64,000 nt of DNA from DAOTXR01 sp034435375 (GTDB taxonomy: Bacteria > Chloroflexota > Anaerolineae > Aggregatilineales > UBA3940): NCBI GenBank assembly GCA_034435375.1, contig DAOTXR010000086.1, positions 1 to 64,000 of the forward strand. Reading direction: 5' to 3'. The position numbers were made by a program, and so were the translations under genes. The notes under the pieces were generated by a model, which saw only the letters and a program-made list of their open reading frames with translations, searched no databases and was not told where the DNA came from. Below, in pieces: positions 16,331-25,255 of this stretch; position 1 is the first letter of the stretch; the number at the start of each line of letters is the position of its first letter.

Positions 16331-17296
16331 CTAGTCGGCATAGACATGGGTGTACAACTCCTGCGGGGCCGGGAATGGGCTGTTCCGGGCAAACTCGACT
16401 GCCTCGGCGATCTCCTGATCGGCTTCGTGGGCTAACCGCGTTAGATCATCCATCGTAGCCCACTGGTTCTCGATCAGATACGTGCCCCAGCGCGTGATCG
16501 GGTCGTCCTGTTTCTTCGCTTCCACCTCATACACCGGGCGGTAGCGCTCCGGGTCGCCCATGGAATGCCCCCGATAACGGTAAGTCATGGCCTCAATGAA
16601 AAACGAACCTCTGCCGGAGCGCACGTACTCCAGGCCCTCCAACAACATGTCGTGCACTGCCAGCAGATCCATGCCATCCACCTGGATGCAACAGGGCATC
16701 CCGTAGGCTTCGGCCTTCTTGGAAATGTCCGACACAGCCGAGGCGCGTGTCACGGCGGTGCCCATGCCGTACTGATTGTTCTCAACTACCCACACCACCG
16801 GCAGCTTCCACACAGCAGCCAGGTTCAGCGCCTCATGGAAGTAACCGATGTTGGTGGCTCCATCGCCCATGAAAGCCACGGTGGCGCGATCCGATCCATT
16901 GTATTGGTCGGCCAGCGCGATCCCGGCGGCCAGCGGCAGGTGCCCACCGACAATCGCCCAGCCGCCCCAGAAACGCCGTTCGCGATCGCCCAGATGCATC
17001 GATCCGCCCTTGCCCTGGCTAGAGCCAGTTGCCTTGCCGAACATCTCGGCCATCAGTGCGCGGGTGGGCATTCCCCGAGCAATCGCTATGCCGTGGTCGC
17101 GGTAGGCAGTGATCAGGTTGTCGTCCGGGCGCAGCGCGTAGCTGGCGGCTACCGCAATGGCCTCTTGCCCAATGTACAGATGGAGGAACCCGCCAATGTC
17201 GCCTGCAGCGTAAAGCTCCGCGCACTTCTCCTCGAAGCGCCGGATCACCATCATGGTGCGGTAGGCTGCCAGTCCTTGTGCTTGATCCAATCCCAT
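16331..17296 (-). CDS. 2-oxoacid dehydrogenase E1 alpha subunit (pyruvate/acetoin type)
   Basis: A 321-aa TPP-dependent E1 alpha subunit that decarboxylates the 2-oxoacid. The TPP/Mg motif starts at GDGATNIGYFHEALNLA (about residue 155) and closes with ENNQYGMGT. GKGGSMHL, near residue 92, is typical of pyruvate and acetoin E1alpha. The phosphorylation-loop region YRGHSMGDPERYR is present. GGGGAGGGGAAGCG immediately precedes the ATG. It is the first gene of the E1alpha-E1beta-E2 operon. The 187-base space upstream is AT-rich around 17,340-17,450 and must contain the promoter, but no pair of hexamers is convincing. Confidence 0.92.
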   Translation of the reverse strand: MGLDQAQGLAAYRTMMVIRRFEEKCAELYAAGDIGGFLHLYIGQEAIAVAASYALRPDDNLITAYRDHGIAIARGMPTRALMAEMFGKATGSSQGKGGSMHLGDRERRFWGGWAIVGGHLPLAAGIALADQYNGSDRATVAFMGDGATNIGYFHEALNLAAVWKLPVVWVVENNQYGMGTAVTRASAVSDISKKAEAYGMPCCIQVDGMDLLAVHDMLLEGLEYVRSGRGSFFIEAMTYRYRGHSMGDPERYRPVYEVEAKKQDDPITRWGTYLIENQWATMDDLTRLAHEADQEIAEAVEFARNSPFPAPQELYTHVYAD

Positions 17297-17483
17297 CGCT
17301 TCCCCTCCCCTCGACGCAGGCAGGTAAGTCTACCAGTCAGATGCCAATTGTATTGTATCGAATCTCAAGGGGGTAAACACGCCGCCCAGCGCAAAGTTGC
17401 TGTCAATTGCTGCCAAACAGGCCGAAATGAGAGTATAAATATCCGATTTACCCCGGCCAGGCGAGGCGTCGCCCCGTTGCACG

Positions 17484-18371
17484 TCACACTTCAGGAAGAT
17501 GGTAGAGGTGAAAATCGAACAGATACTCGAACCCGACTTTGCAGTACAGGCCGAACCCTTTGGGCGAAGCAGTCAGCACAAGCAAGTCGTGACCCTCCTG
17601 CGCTGCGTCGACCATCATGCGGACCAGCACGGCCAGGCCCATACCGCGCCGCTCATACTCCGGCAGCGTTGCCATGACGTAGATGCCCGGTACTCCCTCG
17701 GCCACGATCAACGCTCCGATGGCAGCAGGGGGGCCGCCGCTTTCGCGCACCAAGTACAGCCGGGCCGGGTCGCCAGCCAGCCAGTCATCTGCGGCGTCCT
17801 CGAAGTAAGTCTCGCCCGCCCCCGGCGCAAAGTGGAACGCCGCACGCCGGATCAGGCTGGCAGCGGCCAGGTCGGCGCGGGTACGGGCCTGCCACACTTC
17901 CAGGTTGGGGGCAGTGGCGGGCAGTGGGTCGAGGGGCAGGGGCGCAACCATGGCCGGGAGATCGCGTGCGCAGACCAGCCCTCGCCGCTCCAACCGAGCG
18001 GGGAAGTCAGGAGGGTGAGTCGATGGACCGAGCCACCACAGCCAGCGCGGGGATCGCGCCGTGAGAAACCCGATCACAGCAGCGATCTCGGCCTCAATCT
18101 CGGCTTCAGACACGCTGCTGTAGCTGGCCCCCAGGGCCTGATTGAACAGCCTGGCAGGCATTCCGTTAGCTACCGCTGTTGTCCCTCGCCCCTCAAAGCG
18201 ATTGACTTGTGGAGCAAGCGCCGGGAGCCAACGCTGCACGGCCAGCGTGTGGGCCTCGGTCAGCCGCACGACCTCGTCGTAGCGATGGCCCAAACGCGCA
18301 GGCACGTCGGCAGGGTCGATGGGGATGGCATTGCCGTAGTGCGGGTTGGGTCGGCGCAGGGGCAGCGGCAT
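17484..18371 (-). CDS. GNAT-family N-acetyltransferase
   Basis: A 295-aa protein. The C-terminal part (about residues 150-290) is a GNAT fold. The acetyl-CoA pyrophosphate-binding loop is EYERRGMGLAVLVRMM near 240, preceded by a beta-4 strand (GIYVMATLP) and followed by LLVLTASPKGFGLYCKVGFEYL, the usual beta-5/alpha-4 end. The N-terminal 140 residues are not recognised and may form a degenerate second GNAT domain. Substrate unknown. It starts 42 bases after the acyl-CoA dehydrogenase stop, with AAAGGAG upstream, so the two are probably one unit. Confidence 0.8.
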   Translation of the reverse strand: MPLPLRRPNPHYGNAIPIDPADVPARLGHRYDEVVRLTEAHTLAVQRWLPALAPQVNRFEGRGTTAVANGMPARLFNQALGASYSSVSEAEIEAEIAAVIGFLTARSPRWLWWLGPSTHPPDFPARLERRGLVCARDLPAMVAPLPLDPLPATAPNLEVWQARTRADLAAASLIRRAAFHFAPGAGETYFEDAADDWLAGDPARLYLVRESGGPPAAIGALIVAEGVPGIYVMATLPEYERRGMGLAVLVRMMVDAAQEGHDLLVLTASPKGFGLYCKVGFEYLFDFHLYHLPEV

Positions 18372-18413
18372 GTCGACAGCACTCCTTTCGACGATTGACC
18401 CTGGGCCGGGATT

Positions 18414-19907
18414 TCAGGATGGGGAGGGCTTGCGAGCCGCCTGGGGCGCTATGGCCCCATTCCACTGGCGCACAAGCGATCTCCCCACAAACTCCGCCAT
18501 CTCCTTGAACAACGGTTCGATCTCGGCTTCCTTCTCCTCCTGTGGCAGGGCCAGGTGATCCTCGATCCGCGCCATCAGCGCTTCCGCCTGCTGTGGGTCG
18601 GCGGCCTCCCCCAGGTGATCCAACAGCAGCCGGTGCGCCTGCTTGCGCTCCATCGCCTCCAGCCCGTCGAGCATCTGGCGGTGCGGCGTACCCTCCCAGA
18701 TGGCCAGGATCATAGCCTCGCGTAGCCACCGCTCCACCCGGTTCTCCTGGAGGGTTCCAACCCCTGCATACACCTCCATGGCCCACTTGGCTGTCTGGGC
18801 AGCAAACTCGGCAGTCCAGTATTTGGCCAGATGGGCGATCAACCGGAACAAATGATAGCGATCCGAATAACGCGGCGTCTCGCGCCACACCTCATCAAGC
18901 CGATCCACCGCCTCCCAGGCCAGCGCAAAGGCCACCTTCAATCCCTCGATCCGCTCGGCGATCTGGTGGGCCAGCAGAGGATGCTCGGCAATGGGTTTTC
19001 CGAACGCCACCCGCTCGCAGGCAAAGCGAGAGGCATCGGCGATGGCTCGCTGCGCCAGGGCCACGCTGCCAACGCTGTTCGCCACGCGCGATACATTCAG
19101 CACCTCAAGGATCAGGTACACGCCGTGCTGCGCCTCGCCCAACAGGTAGCCCTCGCTCTCACGCAGCTCGACCTCCCCGGTCGGCACCGAGCGCGTCCCC
19201 ACCTTGTCTTTCAGCCGCCGGATGGTGAAGTTCAGCGCTCCGTCGGCGCGACGCCTGGGCACCAGGAACAGCGCCAGCCCGCGTACCCCCTCTGGCGCGC
19301 CCTCAGGCCGCGCTGCGACGACCGCCAGATCGGCATGGGCGTTGCTGGCGAAGTACTTGTCGCCGTCAAGCAGCCAGCCATCGCCGTGAGGTCGCGCTAC
19401 CGTTTCCACGCCGGCGCCCAGGTCTGATCCACCGCGCGCCTCTGTCATCCAGGTAGCGCCCTGCCATACCGAGTCATCACGGGCCAGGAGCATGGGTAGG
19501 AAGCGAGCTTTGACCTCCGGCGACCCATATTTGTCGAGCGGCACGGCGGTGGACATGGAGACGGTGTGAGGGCAGTAAAGGCCGGGATCAAAGAAGCTGG
19601 TGACGTGACCAAGCAGGTAATAAGGCAGCAACGACTGCATCTCGAAGCTGCGCCACAGCATCCCGGCTCGGTAGCCCTGGCGCAGCATCGTCCAGTATTC
19701 AGGGGGGTACTGCACCTCGTCGACGCGGCGGCCCAGTGCGTCGTACATCTTGAGCCACGGAGTCCCCATCCGGTCCACAGCGTCCGAGATCGCCTGCCCA
19801 TGCTCGAACCACCATGTTTCGTAGTCACGCAACACGTCGGCGTAGGGAAGATCGCCGCGCATGTGCCGCAGAAACGCCACGGGTGAAGCCAGCAGCGACT
19901 GGTCCAT
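18414..19907 (-). CDS. Acyl-CoA dehydrogenase, AidB-like
   Basis: A 497-aa flavoenzyme. The FAD/substrate signature WMTEARGGSDLGAG lies near residues 156-170, the second signature region around AHLAKYWTAEFAAQTAKWA near 360, and AIWEGTPHRQMLDGLE near 405. The N-terminal domain, long helical C-terminal domain and MTE-x-GGSD form resemble the AidB/FadE branch more than short-chain beta-oxidation dehydrogenases. FAD and electron-transfer-flavoprotein dependence are family knowledge. Substrate unknown. A strong SD (AGAAGGAGGG) precedes the ATG. No ETF or thiolase gene is nearby, so a role in ordinary beta-oxidation is not supported by context. Confidence 0.85.
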   Translation of the reverse strand: MDQSLLASPVAFLRHMRGDLPYADVLRDYETWWFEHGQAISDAVDRMGTPWLKMYDALGRRVDEVQYPPEYWTMLRQGYRAGMLWRSFEMQSLLPYYLLGHVTSFFDPGLYCPHTVSMSTAVPLDKYGSPEVKARFLPMLLARDDSVWQGATWMTEARGGSDLGAGVETVARPHGDGWLLDGDKYFASNAHADLAVVAARPEGAPEGVRGLALFLVPRRRADGALNFTIRRLKDKVGTRSVPTGEVELRESEGYLLGEAQHGVYLILEVLNVSRVANSVGSVALAQRAIADASRFACERVAFGKPIAEHPLLAHQIAERIEGLKVAFALAWEAVDRLDEVWRETPRYSDRYHLFRLIAHLAKYWTAEFAAQTAKWAMEVYAGVGTLQENRVERWLREAMILAIWEGTPHRQMLDGLEAMERKQAHRLLLDHLGEAADPQQAEALMARIEDHLALPQEEKEAEIEPLFKEMAEFVGRSLVRQWNGAIAPQAARKPSPS

Positions 19908-20103
19908 GAGAGGCCCTCCTTCTGTTTATGACCATCAGGCAAGACAGGCAAGACAGCAGCAGGAGCCAGGGCTGTCTGCCTCAGAAGTACCCGGCTTGTA
20001 GCTGTTGGTTATTCATCCAGGACATCCTGCCCCCTCTGAGCCAGATTGAGGAAATGGATGCCCTGAGGCTAAGGTAGATCATGGCCGGCGCTGCGTTGAA
20101 ACG

Positions 20104-20769
20104 CTATTTGACGGTGCCAGCGATGCGCAGCACGCCGTTGTCCATCCCCAGCAGGGTGAGCCTGACCTGACTCAGGGCAGGCGTCTGGGCGCCGGTCAAC
20201 ACGGCGTGCACGGTGTCGCCCAGCGCCGGGATAAAGTCGCCGGGCAATTGCAAGCCGCCGAAGTCCGCGCCCTGGGGGTGCAAGGCCAGCGTGCTCTGCG
20301 CGTCGAGAGTGGGCTGGAACGTGATTGTCCCCGCATCGGTGTTGCCATTCATATCCTGAAGGGCCAGGTCCAGGCGGATTTGCCCCAGACCGACCGTCAC
20401 CGTCCCGCCGCGCACAACGTTCTGAAAGCCGCCTAATTGAAGCGATTGGACGACATAGCTGGCGACCTGTTCCTGGGTGGCAATGATGGTGAATTCCTCG
20501 CCGCTTGGCAGGCCGTACACCTGCCCCCAGGCCCACACCAAGAGGGCAGAAGGATCAGCGGTCAGGTCGAAGTAGCCCTGCGGGATGGCCGTCGGCTCCG
20601 GTGTGGATGTCTGGGTGGCAGGGATGGGGGTGGGGCCGCCGCCCGCCGCAGCAGTTGCAGCGGCATTCAGCCGCGCGATGTTCTCGTCAAGCCGCCCTCG
20701 ACAGCCGGTCGCGGCCAGGCATGTGAAAGCCAACGTGACCAACAGGGCGATCAGTCGTCGTTGCGCCAT
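20104..20769 (-). CDS. Lipoprotein of unknown function
   Basis: A 221-aa exported lipoprotein. The signal peptide has a basic start (MAQRRL), a hydrophobic core and the lipobox LAATGC around residues 17-22. A Thr/Pro-rich linker (about 40-62) follows, typical of lipoproteins in this window. The remainder is predicted beta-rich, with pairs such as FTIIATQEQVASYVVQSL and VRLTLLGMDNGVLRIAGTV, and no recognised domain. The ATG at 20,769 was chosen for the lipobox and the preceding AGGAAGAAG. It is separated by 77 bases from the glutamine synthetase stop and could be in its operon. Confidence 0.7.
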   Translation of the reverse strand: MAQRRLIALLVTLAFTCLAATGCRGRLDENIARLNAAATAAAGGGPTPIPATQTSTPEPTAIPQGYFDLTADPSALLVWAWGQVYGLPSGEEFTIIATQEQVASYVVQSLQLGGFQNVVRGGTVTVGLGQIRLDLALQDMNGNTDAGTITFQPTLDAQSTLALHPQGADFGGLQLPGDFIPALGDTVHAVLTGAQTPALSQVRLTLLGMDNGVLRIAGTVK

Positions 20770-20846
20770 CTCTTCTTCCTCACAAAGAATGACTGTATGG
20801 CACCAGAATACTACAGCCAACCGAACCGCGCCAAACAATGTAGCTT

Positions 20847-22178
20847 CTACGTTGTCTCCAAGTAGCGGTCCAATTCCCACTGCGAGACCTGAATGCGGTA
20901 TTCTTCCCACTCCGCTCGTCGGGCGCGCAGGTACCATGCCGGGATGTGGTCTCCCAGCGCATCGAGCACCAGCGGATCGCCGGCCATTTCGTCGAGCGCC
21001 TCCCCCAGGGTGCCGGGCAATGTCCGGATGCCCCGTTTCGCCAGGTCTTCAGGGGTGAAATGATACACATCCTCATTCACCGGATCGGGAGCCGGGATCT
21101 GCTGCTCGATCCCGTCCAGGCCAGCCCGCAGCATCGTGGCAAACGCCAGGTACGGGTTGCAGCTTGGGTCAGGGCAGCGCAGTTCGACGCGCGTAGCCTG
21201 CTCATGCCCTGGCGTAAAGCGTGGAATGCGGATCAGCGCCGAGCGGTTGATCTGCGCCCAGCAGAGGTACACGGGAGCCTCGTAGCCGGGGGTCAGCCGC
21301 TTATAGCTGTTCACCGTGGGGGCAACCACGGCGGCCAGCGCCCGTGCATGTTTGAGCTGCCCAGCGATGAAGTGATACGCCACTTCAGACAGTCGGTACT
21401 CGTCATCCGGATCATAGAAAACGTTCTGGCCAGTCTTCGCATCTGTCAGGCTCTGGTGGGTATGCATCCCCGACCCGTTGATCCCGAAGATGGGCTTGGG
21501 CATGAATGTGGCATACACGCCATGGGTAGCGGCAATGGCTTTCACCGTATACTTGACCGTGACAGCATTGTCGGCTGCCGTCAGCGCATCAGCATACTCG
21601 AAGTCGATCTCGTGCTGAGCAGTGGCGACCTCGTGGTGGCTGGCTTCCACCGTCATGCCCATCTGCTCCATAGCCAGCACAATGTCAGCCCGGATGGATT
21701 GGGCCTCATCCTTAGGTGAGAAGTCAAAATAGCCGCCCACGTCATGAGGAACCGGCGTCAGAGGCTCGTTGCCATTCCGCTTGAACAGGAAGAACTCCAA
21801 CTCAGGGCCACAGTTGTAGACGAAGCCACGTGATCGGGCATATTCGATAGCCCGGCGCAGAACAGCACGCGGATCGCCCAGGAACGGCTCCCCATCCGGG
21901 CGCTTGATGTCGCAGATCAGGCGTGCTCGCCGCCGCTCTGGGGAGGTCCAGGGCAGAACGGCATAGGTGGTGGGGTCTGGAGCCAGGAACATATCGCTCT
22001 CCTGAATGCGAGCAAACCCCTCGATGCTGGAACCGTCGAACCACACGCCGCGCTCCAGCGCCTCCTCCAATCGCCCGACCGGGATCGAGACGCTCTTGAT
22101 CGTTCCCAGGATGTCGGTGAATTGCAGGTCGACGAAGTAAACCCGGTCGGCCTCAGCCCTCTTCAGCAGCTCGTGCAT
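20847..22178 (-). CDS. glnA: Glutamine synthetase, type I
   Basis: A 443-aa cytosolic enzyme making glutamine from glutamate, ammonia and ATP. Landmarks in order: the beta-grasp N-terminal domain, DGSSIEGFARI (around residue 52), GPELEFFLF with the metal-binding glutamates, the ATP-binding NGSGMHTHQSL segment, and RIPRFTPGHEQATRVELR. In place of the adenylylated NLYDLP motif it has DVYHFTPEDL, so the length and motif resemble the GSI-alpha type that is not adenylylated. The ATG at 22,178 gives the family length. The longer frame runs through the promoter. GGGGGAAG precedes it. Confidence 0.95.
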   Translation of the reverse strand: MHELLKRAEADRVYFVDLQFTDILGTIKSVSIPVGRLEEALERGVWFDGSSIEGFARIQESDMFLAPDPTTYAVLPWTSPERRRARLICDIKRPDGEPFLGDPRAVLRRAIEYARSRGFVYNCGPELEFFLFKRNGNEPLTPVPHDVGGYFDFSPKDEAQSIRADIVLAMEQMGMTVEASHHEVATAQHEIDFEYADALTAADNAVTVKYTVKAIAATHGVYATFMPKPIFGINGSGMHTHQSLTDAKTGQNVFYDPDDEYRLSEVAYHFIAGQLKHARALAAVVAPTVNSYKRLTPGYEAPVYLCWAQINRSALIRIPRFTPGHEQATRVELRCPDPSCNPYLAFATMLRAGLDGIEQQIPAPDPVNEDVYHFTPEDLAKRGIRTLPGTLGEALDEMAGDPLVLDALGDHIPAWYLRARRAEWEEYRIQVSQWELDRYLETT

Positions 22179-22227
22179 GGCTTCCCCCTGTGGCGCAGGA
22201 TCGACTACGGTAAGCTCAGTCGGCGCA

Positions 22228-22255
22228 AGTCTATCAGGGTTAAGATATTTGTCAA
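22228..22255 (-). promoter_or_regulatory. Probable glnA promoter
   Basis: On the minus strand a perfect TTGACA (22,250-22,255) and TAGACT (22,228-22,233) are 16 bases apart, with TGA directly upstream of the -10. Transcription would begin near 22,221, about 43 bases before the glnA start. No nitrogen-regulator operator is recognisable. Confidence 0.75.
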
Positions 22256-22317
22256 GGGCAGGAAATTGCCCCTGAGGCAAACGCCGGGGGCCTGATCGAT
22301 CCTCCTCTCCCCTCTGT

Positions 22318-22347
22318 CTGGCACCTCTTGTGCCCTTACGATATAAT
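22318..22347 (+). promoter_or_regulatory. Probable promoter of the MBL-fold gene
   Basis: CTGGCA (22,318-22,323) and a perfect TATAAT (22,342-22,347) are 18 bases apart, divergent from the glnA promoter. Transcription would start near 22,354, about 50 bases before the ATG. Confidence 0.55.
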
Positions 22348-22403
22348 TGACTTTATGTGCGGCCTCGCGCAAAACCAGCGAGTATAGGGAGAAGACAGCG
22401 GGT

Positions 22404-23042
22404 ATGGAGATCACGTGGCACGGGCATAGCTGTTTCCGGCTCATGGAGCGCGGGGTGGCCAGCATTGTCACTGATCCCTTCGATGCAAGCATCGGCTATG
22501 AGGCTCCCAACCTGCGCGCCGACATTGTCACTGTCAGCCATGATGCTCCCGGCCACAACGCCATCGACACCGTCAAAAAGGTGACGCACATCCTCGACCG
22601 CCCCGGCGAGTACGAGATTGGGGGCGTGTTTATCACAGGGGTCGAAACCTACAATCCCCACCAGCGGACCGAGGCGCGCCGGAATATCGTCTTTGTCTTC
22701 GATTTTGGCTCGTATGTGGTGGCGCATCTGGGTGACCTGAACCACGTCCCATCTCAGTCTCAGATCGAGCAGTTAGGCCCCATTGACGTACTCTTGGTGC
22801 CCGTGGGCGGCGGGGGCGCACTGAACAGCGCTGAGGCCGCTGAGGTCATCAGCCTGATCGAACCCTCGATTGTCGTCCCAATGCACTACCGCACCCAGGC
22901 TTGTAGCCTCAAGCTTGACCCACTCGACAAGTTCCTCAAAGAAATGGGGGTTTCGGCTGTCCAGGAGCTGGAGGCGCTGAAGGTCACTTCCTCTGAGATG
23001 GGCGAAGAGACTCAGATCGTCGTGCTGCAATATGCACATTGA
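22404..23042 (+). CDS. MBL-fold metal-dependent hydrolase (UlaG/YtkL-like)
   Basis: A 212-aa protein of the metallo-beta-lactamase superfamily, in the branch typified by UlaG/UPF0173. The N-terminus MEITWHGHSCFRL is diagnostic. Where canonical members have HxHxDH, this protein reads SHDAPGHN near residue 45, a degenerate or alternative metal motif. HLGDLNH near residue 108 and PMHYRT near 165 supply further possible ligands. Hydrolase activity is therefore uncertain. The ATG at 22,404 was chosen because the domain starts there; the frame is open upstream from 22,347. It is followed by a small unknown gene in the same direction. Confidence 0.8.
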   Translation: MEITWHGHSCFRLMERGVASIVTDPFDASIGYEAPNLRADIVTVSHDAPGHNAIDTVKKVTHILDRPGEYEIGGVFITGVETYNPHQRTEARRNIVFVFDFGSYVVAHLGDLNHVPSQSQIEQLGPIDVLLVPVGGGGALNSAEAAEVISLIEPSIVVPMHYRTQACSLKLDPLDKFLKEMGVSAVQELEALKVTSSEMGEETQIVVLQYAH

Positions 23043-23098
23043 TAGCCGCGCCTATCGCAAAACCGCCAGTCGCTGGACAGGCTGAAAAGAGCTACATC

Positions 23099-23404
23099 AT
23101 GATGGTCAAACTGCTGATGACATGGGACATCAAGAGCGGGCGAGACGCCGAGTATTTTGAGTTTGTGGTGCGTGAGTTTGTGCCGGGCATCACACGGCTG
23201 GGTCTTCAGCCCACCGAGGCTTGGTTTACGATCTACGGCAACTGCCCTCAGATTCTCACGGGCGGCGTCACCGAAGACCTCAGCTCTATGCAGCGCATCT
23301 TGGGCAGCCGGGAATGGAGCGCGCTCCACGAGCGCCTGCTCGACTATGTGAGCAACTACCGCCAGAAGATTGTGCGTGCTACCGGCACGCTTCAGCTTTT
23401 TTAA
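23099..23404 (+). CDS. Small conserved-looking protein of unknown function
   Basis: A 101-aa soluble protein beginning MMVKLLMTWDIKSGRDAEYF. The alternation of a beta strand, a long helix (REFVPGITRLGL), another strand (TEAWFTIYGNC) and a C-terminal helix suggests a ferredoxin-like dimeric alpha/beta barrel. This is a fold guess only. AAAAGAG lies upstream of two adjacent ATGs at 23,099 and 23,102, so either could be used. It follows the MBL-fold gene by 56 bases and precedes a strong convergent hairpin, so it is probably the last gene of that unit. Confidence 0.6.
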   Translation: MMVKLLMTWDIKSGRDAEYFEFVVREFVPGITRLGLQPTEAWFTIYGNCPQILTGGVTEDLSSMQRILGSREWSALHERLLDYVSNYRQKIVRATGTLQLF

Positions 23405-23435
23405 CTTCCCAGCTCGCAGACATCGTCGAATGGCT

Positions 23436-23463
23436 GCGGCGACGGACGACCATCCGTCGCCGC
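23436..23463. terminator. Strong hairpin between convergent genes
   Basis: GCGGCGACGGA and TCCGTCGCCGC form a perfect 11-bp stem with a 6-nt loop, between the small plus-strand gene and the minus-strand glycosyltransferase stop. It probably acts as a bidirectional terminator, though the T-tract is poor. Confidence 0.65.
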
Positions 23464-23474
23464 TTTGATTCCTG

Positions 23475-25124
23475 CTACTTTCCTTCGCCCTGGACATTCA
23501 CGATGCGCTTGGGCGTCGGTCGATAGGTCAGGTCCAGCCCCAACAGCAACCGCGTCTGAGCGTACAGCGCGGGCAACGCCCCCAGCACGAACGTCACCAC
23601 AGGCAGCAGCAGCAGCTCGACCATCGACAGAGCCGACCACAGCATCCGCCAACGTTTCTCTGGCATGGTCGAGCGATATAACCCCAGGACCCACACCACG
23701 GCCATCCCTATCCCGCTGACAATATAGGACAACTTGACGATTAGCACGAATGAACACGCCATGATGGTGCTCGACGCAAGATGGCTCAGGAATGGCCCCA
23801 GAGGAAGCATTTCTGTCGCCAGGCTGCGGCTGCAACAGGTCAACAAGCCGGGCCAGGTGGTGGCGGGCAGCGGCGTGAAGCGCGTCAGCGGCTGTCCCAG
23901 CATCACCAAAAACCACGAGGTGCTCTGGATCAGGTGATCGTGAGAGACCTGGATGAGCTGAGATAGCTTGCGAGCGAACGGCACATCGCGGGCCTGCCGC
24001 CACTGCTCCAGGATAAAGCCCATGTCCTCTGCTCCCCAGGCGTGTCGGATCGCCTGGCGGCAGCGGTTGACCAGCGCCCGCCACAGGGTTTCGCCATCTA
24101 CGGCGTCCAGCGAGTGGGGCAGGAAGATCGGCACCAGAGCCACGTCTCCTTCTTTGGCAAAGAAGCAACGCAGGAACATGTGCCAGTCTTCCGAGATCAC
24201 TGCCGGGTCCCAGTAGCCCACCTCGTCGGCCAACTTGAAGCTCAGCGAGTACGTGCTCAGCGGCAGAGGACGCGCCAGCACACTGACCAGCCGAGCCAGG
24301 TAGGAGGCGCTAGAGAGGACGGCCAGCAAACGGGTTGGAGCAGGCACCTGCCAGATATTGTTGTGGTAGAACAGAGGGGACTGCCAAAAGTGGCGATACC
24401 GCCCCGGATCGGTCGCAAACAGGGTGGTGAGCGCGGCAAAATAGCCCGGGTGGATCACCGTGTCCGCATCGCACGAGGTCAGCGTTAGGTTCTCGATCGG
24501 GATTCCCAGGCGTTCGACCAGCTCGCGTCTGGCCTGCCAGGCAGCCCAGGCCTGGTTAGAGCCTTTCCCTGGTTTCTCGCCGGGACGCCTAGCAGGGTGA
24601 AGCGTCACCAGGATACGCGCAAAGCGATCCCTGAATCTGTCGGCCAGCGCATTGCCCTTGCTCAATGCATCTGGCTCGGTCTCCTCCATGGCCAGCACCA
24701 CCGTGATCCGGCGCTGAGCATCCTCTTGCACGGCCAGCGCCAAGAGTGTCCGCTCAAGAACACTCATCGGCTCCAGATAGCTCGGAACAATCACGACATG
24801 GTGAACATCGTCAAAGGGGATATAGATGCTCTCGGCGCTGTAGGCCCGGCGCTCAGCGCCCCAGTCACGCCTCTCCCACGCCCGGCAGCGCATAGTGCCT
24901 ATGACGTTGAGCACCACGATCCCTACCAGCCGCGCCGTAACGTACAGGAGAACAAGGCCAGCTACAATAGACAGAAACCTGGGATACTGCACCATGCCAA
25001 TAAAGACGGCAGTCAGCACCAGCCAGGTGATCAAACCCGGCACGCGGTACCCAAGCCCGTCGTGTGGCTCTCGCGTTCCTTGAGGCAACGCCTGCGCCTG
25101 TCGATAGGTCTCAGCAATAGGCAT
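23475..25124 (-). CDS. Membrane glycosyltransferase family 2 (cellulose-synthase-like)
   Basis: A 549-aa inner-membrane protein. Two or three N-terminal helices (about residues 25-85) precede a cytosolic GT-A domain with the expected acidic motifs: SYLEP then MEETE near the nucleotide site, the DxD equivalent in SCDADTVIHPGYF, the catalytic SEDWHMFLRCFF, and QAIRHAWG, which corresponds to the Q(Q/R)xRW motif of processive enzymes. Four C-terminal helices follow. It probably polymerises or transfers an extracellular or membrane-linked sugar. Product unknown. The ATG at 25,124 has GGA-rich SD sequence upstream; the longer frame covers the promoter region. TATTAT at 25,162-25,167 may be a -10. 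Confidence 0.8.
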   Translation of the reverse strand: MPIAETYRQAQALPQGTREPHDGLGYRVPGLITWLVLTAVFIGMVQYPRFLSIVAGLVLLYVTARLVGIVVLNVIGTMRCRAWERRDWGAERRAYSAESIYIPFDDVHHVVIVPSYLEPMSVLERTLLALAVQEDAQRRITVVLAMEETEPDALSKGNALADRFRDRFARILVTLHPARRPGEKPGKGSNQAWAAWQARRELVERLGIPIENLTLTSCDADTVIHPGYFAALTTLFATDPGRYRHFWQSPLFYHNNIWQVPAPTRLLAVLSSASYLARLVSVLARPLPLSTYSLSFKLADEVGYWDPAVISEDWHMFLRCFFAKEGDVALVPIFLPHSLDAVDGETLWRALVNRCRQAIRHAWGAEDMGFILEQWRQARDVPFARKLSQLIQVSHDHLIQSTSWFLVMLGQPLTRFTPLPATTWPGLLTCCSRSLATEMLPLGPFLSHLASSTIMACSFVLIVKLSYIVSGIGMAVVWVLGLYRSTMPEKRWRMLWSALSMVELLLLPVVTFVLGALPALYAQTRLLLGLDLTYRPTPKRIVNVQGEGK

Positions 25125-25255
25125 AGGACATCCTTTCCGCCGCGACCTGCATGTGTTACCAATAATATCAGGAAAATGCCAGAGGTCGTAATAGTCACTA
25201 CGAGACAAATTGCCAGAAGTTGCAGAGGCTTGGCCCGTTACGGACATCCGGCAGA

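Noticed and set aside
23401..23480. tRNA-like stretch (GATTCC near 23,467 and paired arms)
   Set aside because: No cloverleaf could be built. The arms form one 11-bp hairpin better explained as a terminator between convergent genes.
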